Virus record (IMG/VR): IMGVR_UViG_3300000228_000009
Coordinates: 1 to 59,124 of that record
Length of the DNA: 59,124 nt
Reading direction: 5' to 3' (one strand)
Source of the DNA: a virus
Below, piece after piece: positions 40,701-49,640 of the stretch. Made by a program: the position numbers and the translations under genes. The notes under the pieces are model-generated. The model saw only the letters and a list, made by a program, of their open reading frames with translations. It had not been told where the DNA came from and searched no databases. Within the stretch, counting starts at the first letter, position 1. Every line of letters starts with the position of its first letter.

Positions 40701-40910
40701 AACAAGGACTTGTATTCTGCTTTAATTTTAGCTTGTTATGGTGTTAAAGCTTTAGAACATGAGTCTACAGATGCTGTTTCTTCTAACTCTTTTCATTCTA
40801 CTGGTGGTTTAGTTAGAGGACATGATGGTGGTAATTGGTCAAACACACCATCAAGTATTGTTTTATCATCAGCAGCTTTATCAATGGCTGTTTTAAATAA
40901 GAAAAAATAA
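37785..40910 (+). CDS. Terminase large subunit precursor with intein
   Basis: 1041 residues, of which 95-562 are an intein; the spliced protein is 573 residues. ATPase: Walker A CSRGMGKT (59-66); the strand VGLIAPSFRQ joins after splicing to SKMIFNEVEKLY; Walker B FYCLLVDEFAQ. Nuclease: IIGIDPNQGG, VFMDRGGGG and the late Asp in KDLYSALILA, giving the RNase-H-type site that cuts concatemers. It powers DNA packaging at the portal. No ribosome binding site is seen before ATG 37785; coupling to 37283 is likely. Confidence 0.9.
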   Translation: MSKLTKNMDIVLQQGPEMIEFYRNNPCIAAYELLGVDLAPVQRIVFEAMWFKPYVLAICSRGMGKTFLSGVLASLLTLLYPGYRVGLIAPSFRQCLLVSDTNATFWTSDGLSVAENFYNAIECGTTHVQSLYNNNLIVNKWKNPKRPCIKIDTERGFSVGGTLDHRLLTIDTNMDLVYTNLSDITKDTYIAIKKGFNLYGDSIKLPDVFIEESYRNKCCTLPKTMTKDFAYWLGLLIGDGSIEYNETAGKYRVCFYSSDYELTESFKKIGTKLFGINPWKDVDRNGNISSCFNNKKMLRFLLSCGLTTNNSPLKYIPHVICKAPKSYIVEFVAGLLDTDGNVSQFTDNNYKWISIGLTTSSKRLAEEYKAVLLNIGVMSSTSIDDRLDKNYIVDHIATKKYLSYNITVSGFDDICTFHKHIKFKLKRKQELIDGYIENKSCKISNTNKLPYSLPYYKELLIHLNTTHSKLLTENELILARMGIRCCHKNKSQSITCKKLLQVLSIYDKYNLHHTAISKIENLLNLNLCFVKPKEITSLFEETIDIEVVNESCYFSSGFISHNSKMIFNEVEKLYSKSPILREATEKRPIRGSDTCYLKYKSSAGTNGSFIEALPLGADGAKIRGSRFYCLLVDEFAQVPSKIIETVLAPMSITKLDPMNKVRELERRKSLIAAGLASGDDFEEDSVNKMIGTSSGYYKFNHMYKRMKEYWNQIDAGSQDHAVFQIPYTALPEGFLDPKNIENAERVMSSHEFAMEYLGAMVSDSEGFFKASVLEKCTTSDHSLELSGEKEVSYIIGIDPNQGGKAKCGVVIIRLGRPNKIVRVLALDGKTTQDITTSLQDLCNSYNVIRVFMDRGGGGKAVSDLLAEGYNNSEPILNINDKDNLKIKGRRILDLIAFSTSWIADANFAALSLFEDTNLMFPQVPLYNVDDKVQDVIYNNYDLIYELKRQCLNIVVTQTSGGALHFDTPKKGQNKDLYSALILACYGVKALEHESTDAVSSNSFHSTGGLVRGHDGGNWSNTPSSIVLSSAALSMAVLNKKK
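38067..39470 (+). mobile_element. Intein with LAGLIDADG endonuclease
   Basis: 468 residues from Cys-95 to Asn-562 of the precursor, followed by Ser. Block B is GTLDHRLLT; the two endonuclease motifs are WLGLLIGDGSI and FVAGLLDTDGN; the C-terminal block is GFISHN before Ser. All splicing residues (Cys1, block-B His, penultimate His, Asn, +1 Ser) are present, so it should be active. Confidence 0.92.
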
Positions 40911-40926
40911 ACTAACTACTACTAAT

Positions 40927-40946
40927 TTAAGTAACTATTTTATAAT
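40927..40946 (+). promoter_or_regulatory. Promoter-like element before portal
   Basis: Twenty bases ending in TATAAT, with TTAAGTAACTAT upstream of it; 19 of 20 match the element at 49571-49590. Confidence 0.5.
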
Positions 40947-40963
40947 CAATATTGGTAAAAACT

Positions 40964-42730
40964 ATGAATGAAAATACAGCTAATAAAATAACTGCAGATT
41001 TACAAGCACGTTATCCTGATGTAGGTATAAAGTCAGTATCAATAGATGAAGCCTCTGGTCAAACTACATTTTTAGTCGAACCAACTAAAAAGTCTTTGGC
41101 TTTCTTAGATAATCCTCTTATGCCACATACATTTAAAGCAAAGGCGTCTACACTTTCGAGGGACTCGTTGTCAAGATCCTATCTTGATCTATCCATGAAG
41201 AAAGATGTATATGATGAGGATCCTAAAGTTCTATATGACAAGGTAATGCGTTACTATTACACAGAACCAATAGTCGGGTCTGTTATTAATGTTTTATCGT
41301 CATTGGCTAGTAAAGGCTTTGAAAATGATATAGATGATGTTGACATAAAGAATTTTTTCGATACTTGGGTATTCGATGTAAATTTTGAGGAAGTTATAGA
41401 TTGGATATTTCTTGAATTATTTAAAACATCACAGGTTACTACATACAAATATATAGCTAACTACGAACCAAGAATATCAACAATACAGCCAGCTGGAAGT
41501 AGCAAATCTAAAAAAGTAAAGTCGGTTGGTAAATTAGAAAACGCTGCAAAAAAGAAAATTTGGTCTAAAGGGCATTTACCTGTAGGTTACACAGTTTTAA
41601 ACCCATCATTAGTTAATATTACAGGTAACTTACTTTTTAATAATGTATCAGTTTCTCTTTCACCTCCTAAAGAATTAGGAGAAGTATTAAAAAAGAATAC
41701 TTCAGATCTTACAGAAGAAGAAAAAGCACTTATTAAAGCGCTACCAAGCGATTTAAAAAAAGCGGCTGAAAGTGGCGGAGATTATCAACTTGATTCTAGA
41801 TTAGTAGGTAATATAACATACAAGAAGCAACCTTATGAAAGGTATGCAAGACCTAGAACAGCTAGAGTTTTCGAAAGTATTGAATATAAGAAAGCATTAC
41901 GTAACGCTGACTTAAGCACTTTAGATGGTATTTCTAATTATATTTTAAAAATTACTGTAGGTAATGACGAGTTCCCTGTAACATCTCAAGAAGAGTTAGA
42001 GGCCGTGGCTAAACTATTTGATACACCAAGTAAAAGTTTTGATGTTGTGTGGAATCACACACTTAAAATTGAAAAAATAGTTAGTCCAGAGATCGATAAA
42101 ATTTTAGGCCAGGCAAAATACTCTCAAGTTAATGAAGACATTACAGGAGGTCTTTCTTTTACAAGAGCATTACTAGATGCAACAGATGTCACAGCTGGAT
42201 CAGAATGGGCAATTGGCGCGGTAAAAGAAGATATTGATTACGCTAGAAAACAAGTAACACGTTGGATATATAACGAGTACAGACAGATAGCTGAAGCTGT
42301 GGGTTTTGATAGATTCCCTAGAGTTCGCTGGGATGAAAACATTCTTAGGAACGATATACTTTATAAAAATTCTATTGCTTCTATGGTGGATCGAAGAATG
42401 CTATCATATCAAACTGCACTTGAAACTTTAGGTTTTGATTACACAAATGAATTAGGTAATATGCAAAATGAGTTACCATTAATAATTGATGGTACGTTTG
42501 GTCTAAGAGGTAGCCCTTTTCAACAAGCTACATCATTACAAAAAACACAGAACGCTCCAGTTGGGACACCTTCTAACGGTAGGCCTACAGGAACTACAAA
42601 TACAAAAACACCAGAAACAGATCCTAGTAAAATAGAAGCCAGTAATTCTTTAAGTAGTGTTTTTTCTGCTATGTCTAAAGAGGATAGAGAATTACTTATA
42701 AAAGAAATTTCAAGTATTGATACGGATTAG
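40964..42730 (+). CDS. Portal protein
   Basis: 588 residues from ATG 40964. Identified from position after the terminase and from the portal-like N-terminal part (DEDPKVLYDKVMRYYYTEP, VGSVINVLSSLASKGFEND) and the internal ERYARPRTARVFES; the C-terminus is acidic and disordered. Portal rings form the packaging vertex and dock the terminase. The stop lies one base before the next ATG. Confidence 0.75.
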   Translation: MNENTANKITADLQARYPDVGIKSVSIDEASGQTTFLVEPTKKSLAFLDNPLMPHTFKAKASTLSRDSLSRSYLDLSMKKDVYDEDPKVLYDKVMRYYYTEPIVGSVINVLSSLASKGFENDIDDVDIKNFFDTWVFDVNFEEVIDWIFLELFKTSQVTTYKYIANYEPRISTIQPAGSSKSKKVKSVGKLENAAKKKIWSKGHLPVGYTVLNPSLVNITGNLLFNNVSVSLSPPKELGEVLKKNTSDLTEEEKALIKALPSDLKKAAESGGDYQLDSRLVGNITYKKQPYERYARPRTARVFESIEYKKALRNADLSTLDGISNYILKITVGNDEFPVTSQEELEAVAKLFDTPSKSFDVVWNHTLKIEKIVSPEIDKILGQAKYSQVNEDITGGLSFTRALLDATDVTAGSEWAIGAVKEDIDYARKQVTRWIYNEYRQIAEAVGFDRFPRVRWDENILRNDILYKNSIASMVDRRMLSYQTALETLGFDYTNELGNMQNELPLIIDGTFGLRGSPFQQATSLQKTQNAPVGTPSNGRPTGTTNTKTPETDPSKIEASNSLSSVFSAMSKEDRELLIKEISSIDTD

Positions 42731-42731
42731 T

Positions 42732-43679
42732 ATGTCCAAAAAATTAACTTATGCAGAAGTTAAAAGTATTTTTAATGCTAAGGGTTTGACACTTACATCA
42801 GAACATTATATAAATAATAAAATTAAATTACATTACATATGTAAAAAATGTGGTTATAGTAATGAAACTGATGTTATTACAGTTAAAAATAGTAAAGGTT
42901 GTCCAAGGTGTAATAATACTGTTTATAAATATAAAATTGATGATGTAATACTAGCTCTTTCCAAGGAAAGGTATAAATTAATTAGTACTGTTTATGATAA
43001 TAGTTGCCAAAGATTACAGGTTGAATGTAACAGGGGTCATATCATTACACTGGCCTTTAGGGATTGGGTACAAGGTTGTAGGTGCCTTAAATGTTATTTA
43101 GAAGATGTACAAAAAATAAATATAAGTAAATTGGATTTACCGTTTTATGACACATACGCCAGTAAGCTTGTAGTATATCAAGAAGTACATGAAATTATTC
43201 GTGTTATAAATAACGTTGAAGTATCATTATTAGGTGTTAATTGTTTAACATGTGGAAAAATTTTTATACCAAGCACATCATCAGTTTTTCGCAGATTGAA
43301 TTGTATAAATGGAGTAACAGGCGGCGAAAGTAATTTATATTGTTCGGAGGATTGTAAAGACAACTGTAGTGTTTTTGGGAAACATAAATATCCAAAAGGC
43401 ATCAAACAATATAGAAATATCAGACCAGATCAAAAACAATGGGCGGCCATAGTTAAAGAACGTGATAACTACACCTGCCAAAAATGTGGCTCTACAGAAG
43501 GAACTATAGTAGCACACCATATAGAACCAGTTATAGAAAATCCTATAGAATCCGCAGATATTGATAACGGTATAGCTCTTTGTCAAAAGTGTCATAATGA
43601 ATTACATAGTTTACCTGGGTGTAAAAGTAAAGATCTTAGATGTAATAAAAATACTAAGGAGGTGTTAAATGAAGTATAA
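42732..43679 (+). CDS. HNH homing endonuclease with zinc modules
   Basis: 315 residues from ATG 42732. Residues 242-291 form an HNH nuclease (YTCQKCG, VAHHIEPV, NGIALCQKCHNELH). Residues 9-61 and 67-121 are two copies of a Cys-rich module also present in 34911 and 49641. Residues 137-209 are a second module (LLGVNCLTC...YCSEDC) shared with 34911. It sits between portal and protease genes, a typical site for a free-standing homing gene. Confidence 0.8.
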   Translation: MSKKLTYAEVKSIFNAKGLTLTSEHYINNKIKLHYICKKCGYSNETDVITVKNSKGCPRCNNTVYKYKIDDVILALSKERYKLISTVYDNSCQRLQVECNRGHIITLAFRDWVQGCRCLKCYLEDVQKINISKLDLPFYDTYASKLVVYQEVHEIIRVINNVEVSLLGVNCLTCGKIFIPSTSSVFRRLNCINGVTGGESNLYCSEDCKDNCSVFGKHKYPKGIKQYRNIRPDQKQWAAIVKERDNYTCQKCGSTEGTIVAHHIEPVIENPIESADIDNGIALCQKCHNELHSLPGCKSKDLRCNKNTKEVLNEV

Positions 43680-44754
43680 ATTTTATATGACAGCAGGTTT
43701 AAATTACGTTGAGGAAACCGAGGACCTACATAAAGTAGCTGCTTCTGTAATACCTTTACCAGATATAAACAAAAGACAACCAGATTTGGCTTATTTTACA
43801 AGTAGGTTTGTAAGTTCTGGAACGAATTTAAATAACGCTCATTTTATGGGAAGTGAATTAGTAAAAGCTAGAAACTCTATTGTTGCCAAAGCAGTTGATG
43901 TAGAACATGCTGAAGATGAGATTATAGGTCATATTTACGCTTGCGAGTTTACTGATAAAGATGGTGTTAGACTTGACATTAGTGAATTGTCACAATTAGA
44001 ATCAACTAAACTTGATGCACAAGATATGCACATTGAAATTGCTAGTGTGGTTTATAAAACACGTTTTTCAGCATTAGCTAATGAAATAAAAAACGGTGAT
44101 TGGTGTGTATCAATGGAAGCTTACTATACAAACTACGATGTAATGGTCGGTGGTACATTAATGACAGCTGAAGAAGCACAATTAATGGGCTTTGACGTGG
44201 CTAACGAGTCTTTATATGGTAAGTCTGCTAAAGTTGTAAAATCAGGAGAAGTAATAGACCAAGGAGTTGTTGCTAAAGTTTTACGAGGTATATGTTTTTC
44301 AGGTGTAGGTATTGTAAAAAATCCAGCAAATAAACCTTCAATAGTTTTTGAAGCCACAGCAGGAAATGAGAATACATTAGAAAATGAAGATATTGTCTTT
44401 GATTATTCAAAACTTAATGATATTAATAATGTAACCTCTACTAATGTAGATATGAAAGCAACATCAGCTGAGGATTCACCTGGTATTTGTGTTTTCTATG
44501 ATAAAGAGAAAATCGATTCTATATTTAAAGATCAAGACTCAGAAGTTTTAAATACAAATTGGTGTAGCAAATTTGACACAAGTTGTACAAGTACAGGTGA
44601 TTACACCAGTTCTTTGTGTTTAGCTAAAGTGTATACTGATGACTACTTAGAAGCTTTTATAACTGAAGTAGCAAATAAAAAAATTAAGGAGTTACATAAT
44701 GACAAAGAAGTGAAAAGACTAGTTAATGAAATTAATGTATTAGTTAAAAAATAA
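43669..44754 (+). CDS. Capsid maturation (prohead) protease candidate
   Basis: 361 residues, GGAGG upstream. YFTSRFVSSGTNLNNAHFM, VDVEHAEDEIIGHIYA and DWCVSMEAYY resemble phage prohead proteases, with His and Ser candidates in VEH and VSMEA. Position between portal and scaffold fits. The C-terminal third is acidic with Cys and could be a core/scaffold part. Function inferred mainly from order. Confidence 0.6.
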   Translation: MKYKFYMTAGLNYVEETEDLHKVAASVIPLPDINKRQPDLAYFTSRFVSSGTNLNNAHFMGSELVKARNSIVAKAVDVEHAEDEIIGHIYACEFTDKDGVRLDISELSQLESTKLDAQDMHIEIASVVYKTRFSALANEIKNGDWCVSMEAYYTNYDVMVGGTLMTAEEAQLMGFDVANESLYGKSAKVVKSGEVIDQGVVAKVLRGICFSGVGIVKNPANKPSIVFEATAGNENTLENEDIVFDYSKLNDINNVTSTNVDMKATSAEDSPGICVFYDKEKIDSIFKDQDSEVLNTNWCSKFDTSCTSTGDYTSSLCLAKVYTDDYLEAFITEVANKKIKELHNDKEVKRLVNEINVLVKK

Positions 44755-44839
44755 ATGCATTTGGACACGGAAAGGTTTCACGAGATACTTTAGGTTAGTT
44801 ACTATAAATTTATTTAGATTTTAATTCAGGAGGAATATA

Positions 44840-45517
44840 ATGGAAGACAAGTTAACAGACCAGATTGAAAAAGTCGTTTCAGCTATTTTCGCTAGTAAAG
44901 AGGAAGATACTAAGCGCAAGAAGACAGAAGATGCACTACATGCTTCTGCTGACAAATTAACAACTTTACAAGAGGAGCTTGATAAAACTGTTCAAGCTAA
45001 TACTACACAAGCATCTGAAATTGCTGATCTTACAGAACAAGTTAAGACCGTACAGTCAGAAAAAGCGGCGCTAGATCAAAAGTTTCAAGAAGATTTAGCT
45101 AATGTAGTTTCAGAAAAAGCTAAAGTGGATGAAGCTTTTGAGAAATTAAATTTAGAGTATTCTACTTTAAAAATGGAAATTACAGCTGACAAACGTATGG
45201 CAGAACTTGAAAAGGCCGGAGTAGTTAGAGAACAAGCTGCAATTCAAAGAGATAAAGTAAAAGTAATGTCTGATGAAGACTTTACTTCTTACTGCGATGA
45301 GTTAGTGGCTATAAAAGCTCAAGTAATTGCTACACTTGCCACAAAAGCTGCTGCAACCGCAGATGTGGTAGTTGATGATGCAGTACCTCCTGCAAATGTA
45401 GATACAACTCAAGCAGTCAAAGCAGCATTAAATTTAGAAACCGCTCCTTCTCAGGACCTACTTTCAAAGTACAAAGACTTGGGAAATGCTTTAGCACAAT
45501 CCATAACTAAAAAATAA
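44840..45517 (+). CDS. Scaffold/prohead core protein
   Basis: 225 residues, AGGAGG upstream. Long coiled coil (about 10-125) rich in Glu, Lys and Ala, then an Ala/Asp-rich linker and a short C-terminal helix, the common form of phage scaffolding proteins. Position directly before head genes supports this. Confidence 0.65.
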   Translation: MEDKLTDQIEKVVSAIFASKEEDTKRKKTEDALHASADKLTTLQEELDKTVQANTTQASEIADLTEQVKTVQSEKAALDQKFQEDLANVVSEKAKVDEAFEKLNLEYSTLKMEITADKRMAELEKAGVVREQAAIQRDKVKVMSDEDFTSYCDELVAIKAQVIATLATKAAATADVVVDDAVPPANVDTTQAVKAALNLETAPSQDLLSKYKDLGNALAQSITKK

Positions 45518-45533
45518 TTGAGGAGGAAAATAA

Positions 45534-46160
45534 ATGTTTATTCCAAGACATCCCGTAGTTGAAGATCAGTTTTGTTTATATGGCAGTTCTGTTGACGCCA
45601 CAGGTATTGGTGGTACAATTGCTTATGCCGGAGCTGTTGTTTATCTAGACGACACTAAAGAGGAATCTGAAGTATTAAAGATGGCTCATGGTGTTACTGC
45701 CGATCCTTTCGGTTTCTTAATGCAGAAAGTTAAAACTGGTTACCATTCTGTACATCCAGTGGGTTTTGTTATGCCTGGGGATCTAGGTTCCAGTGACGCT
45801 ATAGCTCAGCCAACCTACAGCAATGCTGGTGCTATTACTGGCACCACTACTGTTCCAGTAGGTGTTGCTCATCTTGGTATTTATGATACCATTCACTACA
45901 CTTGTGTTAAAACAACTGTAAGTGGTGTAGCTAGTGTTGCTGATGGAAGTCAGCCTAAACCAGGCCAGTCATTATTCGCCGCAGCTGAAGATGCAAAAGT
46001 TACCAATTCTACAGTAGCTTCTACAGGTACTGATATTCTTGGTCAACGTTGTAGCACAGTTGTTGTTGCTAAGGTTGTTAAGGGTGTTAGTGCTGCTAAG
46101 GCCGCATCTACCTTTAATGGTGGAACAAAATATGCTTTACGTATTAAACTTCTAGTTTAA
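45534..46160 (+). CDS. Head decoration/stabilisation protein candidate
   Basis: 208 residues, GAGGAGG upstream. Strand-rich, Gly/Ala/Thr-rich, with VGFVMPGDLG and VGVAHLGIYD. Located directly before the major capsid gene, as decoration proteins often are. Family not certain. Confidence 0.5.
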   Translation: MFIPRHPVVEDQFCLYGSSVDATGIGGTIAYAGAVVYLDDTKEESEVLKMAHGVTADPFGFLMQKVKTGYHSVHPVGFVMPGDLGSSDAIAQPTYSNAGAITGTTTVPVGVAHLGIYDTIHYTCVKTTVSGVASVADGSQPKPGQSLFAAAEDAKVTNSTVASTGTDILGQRCSTVVVAKVVKGVSAAKAASTFNGGTKYALRIKLLV

Positions 46161-46232
46161 TATAAGATGGATTAAGGGGTAGATACAGTGTCTACCCTTC
46201 CATAAATAAATACAATTCATAAGGAGATTAAA

Positions 46233-49200
46233 ATGGATATCGTTGAAATGAGAAAACTGTTCGCAGCTACGGCTGAAGTACAGACTCCAGAGGGTATGGC
46301 AGCTTACCGAGCTTTCGCTGCTGCTATTACTGTACCTATCTTACAGAAGGTAGAGCTTGAATCTATTATGCGTCAGCTCTTTGCTGTTGAAAAATTAGCT
46401 CCAGGTGCTCAAGCAGTCTACCCGGTCGCTGAAGATTTCGAGATTAATTAAGTAGGAGTCTCGTAACTTGGCTATATGCTGGAAACTCCTGGTAGGTCTT
46501 AAGTACCAAAGTGTAAAAATCTTAAGAATAGGGATAATCAGCAGGAAAGATAAATTATGAATATATTAAAAGACAATAAAGATTTGTTATACAATTTATA
46601 TGTAAAACAAGAAAAGTCATTATCTAGTATTGCTAAAGATTATAGTATTTCTTCTATGACAGTTGCAGCTTGGTTAAAAAGGGTTGGTATAGAAACCAGA
46701 AAGTCATCTGTTAATATTTATAAAGAAATAAAAAATACAGAATTTAGTGATGAACAAAAGAGCTTGATTATAGGATCTATTTTAGGTGATGGTTCTATTA
46801 CAAAAGGAAAAGATTGTAAAAATGCTAGGTTTGTTGAAAGACACTGTGCGGAACAGCTTAATTACTTACAGTGGAAAAATAGTATACTTAAACCTTTTGT
46901 AAAGTCTAACCTTATAAAAACTCCTGGAGGATGTCATATTATATCAGGTGTTATTTGTACTACTCAAGATAGTTACATTTTATCTACTATAACACATCCT
47001 TATCTAACTGAATTATATAACAAGTTCTACCCTAAAGGTAAGAAGTGCATACCAGAAGATTTAAATTACAATTTAACCGCATTATCAATTGCTGTTTGGT
47101 TGTGTGATGATGGTTGTATTACTTGTAATCCTGGAAACAGTACCTATAGGTTAGATTTACATACAGAGAGTTTTACATATAATGAAAATCTTTTTTTATG
47201 TAGAGAAGTGTTATCTAAATTTTTTGGTTTGGGTTTTAGAATAAACACTAGAATGTATAAATCAGGAAGAGCTTACTATATATGTATAAGTGGTAAAGAT
47301 AATTTAAGACGCATTACTAGTTTTTTGAAACCATTTATACCAAGCTGTATGCTACATAAATTTAAATATTATTTATAATTTATATCCTCAACGACTATAC
47401 GCCAAGAACTTTAATTAGTTAAGATATAGTCTGAACTACATAGAGATATGTAGAGGAAAAGTCGAAGGTACTCAGACCTTCTAAAGAAGAACTTTTCCCG
47501 CCTATGAAAATAGGTCACAAAAGTAACAGAAATTTGTCCTGTTTGGGTATTACCTGGTTTAGGTTATCAGGCACAGAATTTTATTGAAGGAATTGGGGAA
47601 GAGGTTGGCATGTAATATAGGCCTCGTAACTTGACTATATGCTGGAAACTCCGGTAAGGCTTTAAATACTTAACCTATTGAAAAATGAGGAAGTGAAAAT
47701 TTTAAAGATACGGACAATCAGCAGGAAAGATGAGATTATATGAAAAAAATAGATGTACCAGAATATGAATTACTAAATAATTTATATACAGAAGAAAAAA
47801 AGTCTTTAATAGATATAGCAACTATATGCAACACATCTGCTATGACTGTTAGATCTTGGTTAAATAATTTAGGTATTGAAATTAAACAAGCTAATAATGA
47901 CATATATAAAGAGTTAAGATATGTAAGCTTAGGAGATCACCAAAAAAGTATCATAATAGGTTCTTTATTAGGTGATGGTAGTCTTAGAATACCTAAACGT
48001 GGAAAAAATGCTCATTTTTATGAAAAGCATAGCGTTGATCAAGAAGAGTATTTACATTGGAAATACGATAATTTAAAACCTTTCTCTATACATATACATA
48101 GAGAGTTAGGTAAAGAGAATCATAATATTTCAGGTGTAGCTTGTTCTACTAAAGATTCTGTAAAATTAACTACAACAGCTAATTCAGACTTAACTAAATT
48201 ATGGAAGTTATGGTATAAAGGCAATGGTAATAAAATTATACCACATAATTTAGATGACTACTTTAATAAGTTGGTGCTGGCTGTATGGATTTGTGATGAT
48301 GGTTCTTTTGTTTGGAATAACATTAGAAGAACATATAGGTTAGATCTTCACACAGAGTCTTTTACTTACAAAGAACAAGTTAGACTAGTAGAAAGTATAT
48401 ATAAATTATTCAAAGGTAACATACTTATAATACCAAGGAAGTACAACAGTGGGGAAAAATTTTATTTAAGTTTACGTAATAAAGTAGCTCTTCATGAACT
48501 TTGCTTGTCACTTAAACAGTATGTTCCTGAGTGTATGTGGTATAAATTTAATACAAACATATAATTTCAAATCCTCAACGACTATATGTCAAGAACTTTA
48601 ATTAGTTAAGATATAGTCTGAACTTACGGGAAACCGTAAGAGGGAGAGTTTAAATACCCTCCCCGCCTATGAAAATAGGTTACAAAAGTAACAGAACGCT
48701 ATGTACCCACATTCAGTATTAATGCTTCCGCAGATTGGAAGATTACCTATGCTCGTGATTCTCGTATTGATATAGTTCAGAGAACTGCAGCTAGAGTTGC
48801 AAAAGATTTAGCAAACTATGAGGAAGAGTGCGGTTGGAGAGTAATTGTTCCAGCAGCTACATCTGGTTTTGCAGGTAAAGGTTTGTTAGGTGCTCGTCCA
48901 GCTCCTATTTATGAAATTCCTACAGGTTCTGCTGGACAAGGTTACCTTTCTAAGGAATTGGTAAACAAAATGTTAGTTGGTTTTAAGCGTTTAGGTAGAA
49001 CTCTCACAGACCTATATGTTTCTCCAGAGGATGCAGCTGATATTCGTGAGTGGACTGATACTGATATTGATCCAATTACTCGTAGAGAAGTGTTTACTGC
49101 TGCTGGTATGGGTAGTATTTGGAATGTTGCTCTTCATGAAGTACAACATTTAGGAGCACCAGGTCTTTACAATATTAATGGTAGTACCTCTCAGTATGGT

Positions 49201-49485
49201 AAGTTCTTAGCTGATGGTACTAATAAGTATAATGCCTACACATTAGATAATCCTAATGTAGTTGATGCAGATGGTACCGTTACTACACTTGGCGAAACTC
49301 AGATTTATGGTTTTGACATGACTGCTAATGACTCCCTTGTTATGCCTATTCGTAAAGAGTATGAGGCACACGAAGATCCAACCTTGTTACGGGTGCAGAA
49401 ACAAGGATTCTTTGGATGGGCTGAACTTGGCTTCTGTTGTTTGGATAGCCGTATGCTTGGTATTGGTGTTATTGATCGTTCATAA
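46233..49485 (+). CDS. Major capsid protein, split by two group I introns
   Basis: Exons 46233-46444, 47537-47605 and 48699-49485 join to 1068 bases (355 residues plus stop). The junctions restore EDFEIPVWVLPGLGYQ and IGEEVYVPTFSINASADW, matching the conserved PVWVLP...YVPTF...DWK...YARD region of this capsid type. The rest includes GWRVIVPAA, LYVSPEDAADI, an aromatic FFGWAELGF and CCLDSRMLG near the end. HK97-type fold is expected. AAGGAGAT precedes the ATG. A strong UUCG-loop terminator follows. Exon 2 is only 69 bases. Confidence 0.92.
46445..47536 (+). ncRNA. Group I intron 1 of the capsid gene
   Basis: 1092 bases. P1: exon GAGAT pairs with intron GTCTC with U-G at the splice site. P10: intron AGGA pairs with the start of exon 2 (TCCT). 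Core signatures: AATCAGCAGGAAAG, then CAACGACTATACG with AGATATAGTC forming P7 (GACTAT/ATAGTC). The last intron base is G. Carries a LAGLIDADG gene between the core halves. Confidence 0.92.
46557..47378 (+). CDS. LAGLIDADG homing endonuclease of intron 1
   Basis: 273 residues. N-terminal helix-turn-helix (SLSSIAKDYSISSMTVAAWL), then LAGLIDADG motifs SLIIGSILGDGSI and LSIAVWLCDDGCI in a single-chain two-motif enzyme. It should cleave intronless capsid genes at the exon 1-exon 2 site. The AGGAAAG that can act as its ribosome binding site is part of the intron core. Confidence 0.85.
   Translation: MNILKDNKDLLYNLYVKQEKSLSSIAKDYSISSMTVAAWLKRVGIETRKSSVNIYKEIKNTEFSDEQKSLIIGSILGDGSITKGKDCKNARFVERHCAEQLNYLQWKNSILKPFVKSNLIKTPGGCHIISGVICTTQDSYILSTITHPYLTELYNKFYPKGKKCIPEDLNYNLTALSIAVWLCDDGCITCNPGNSTYRLDLHTESFTYNENLFLCREVLSKFFGLGFRINTRMYKSGRAYYICISGKDNLRRITSFLKPFIPSCMLHKFKYYL
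47606..48698 (+). ncRNA. Group I intron 2 of the capsid gene
   Basis: 1093 bases, clearly related to intron 1 over the core and 3' end. P1: exon GAGGT with intron GCCTC (U-G at the splice site). P10: intron ATAG with exon 3 start CTAT. P7 GACTAT/ATAGTC is identical to intron 1. The last intron base is G. Confidence 0.92.
47740..48564 (+). CDS. LAGLIDADG homing endonuclease of intron 2
   Basis: 274 residues, homologous along its length to the intron 1 enzyme: same helix-turn-helix start, motifs SIIIGSLLGDGSL and LVLAVWICDDGSF, and matching C-terminus. Divergence is substantial, so the two introns separated long ago or were acquired independently. Confidence 0.85.
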   Translation: MKKIDVPEYELLNNLYTEEKKSLIDIATICNTSAMTVRSWLNNLGIEIKQANNDIYKELRYVSLGDHQKSIIIGSLLGDGSLRIPKRGKNAHFYEKHSVDQEEYLHWKYDNLKPFSIHIHRELGKENHNISGVACSTKDSVKLTTTANSDLTKLWKLWYKGNGNKIIPHNLDDYFNKLVLAVWICDDGSFVWNNIRRTYRLDLHTESFTYKEQVRLVESIYKLFKGNILIIPRKYNSGEKFYLSLRNKVALHELCLSLKQYVPECMWYKFNTNI

Positions 49486-49509
49486 TGTTTAGTTTTTAGT
49501 ATTACTTTT

Positions 49510-49536
49510 AAGCCCTACTTCGGTAGGGCTTTTTTG
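49510..49536 (+). terminator. Intrinsic terminator after capsid gene
   Basis: 9-bp arms AAGCCCTAC/GTAGGGCTT closing a TTCG tetraloop, followed by a T-run. Confidence 0.95.
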
Positions 49537-49561
49537 TTTATATAACATGTTCATAAAACTC

Positions 49562-49590
49562 TTGCTTTAATTAAGTAACTATATTATAAT
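49562..49590 (+). promoter_or_regulatory. Promoter for the endonuclease gene
   Basis: TTGCTT, 17-base spacer, TATAAT (49585-49590). The last 20 bases match the element before the portal gene with one difference. Confidence 0.65.
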
Positions 49591-49640
49591 AATAGTGTTT
49601 TATTTTACTTATCAACTCATTAATTTATTATAGGATTATT

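Noticed and set aside
46233-46451. Complete 72-residue protein
   Set aside because: It is exon 1 of the capsid gene; the last few codons and stop are intron sequence.
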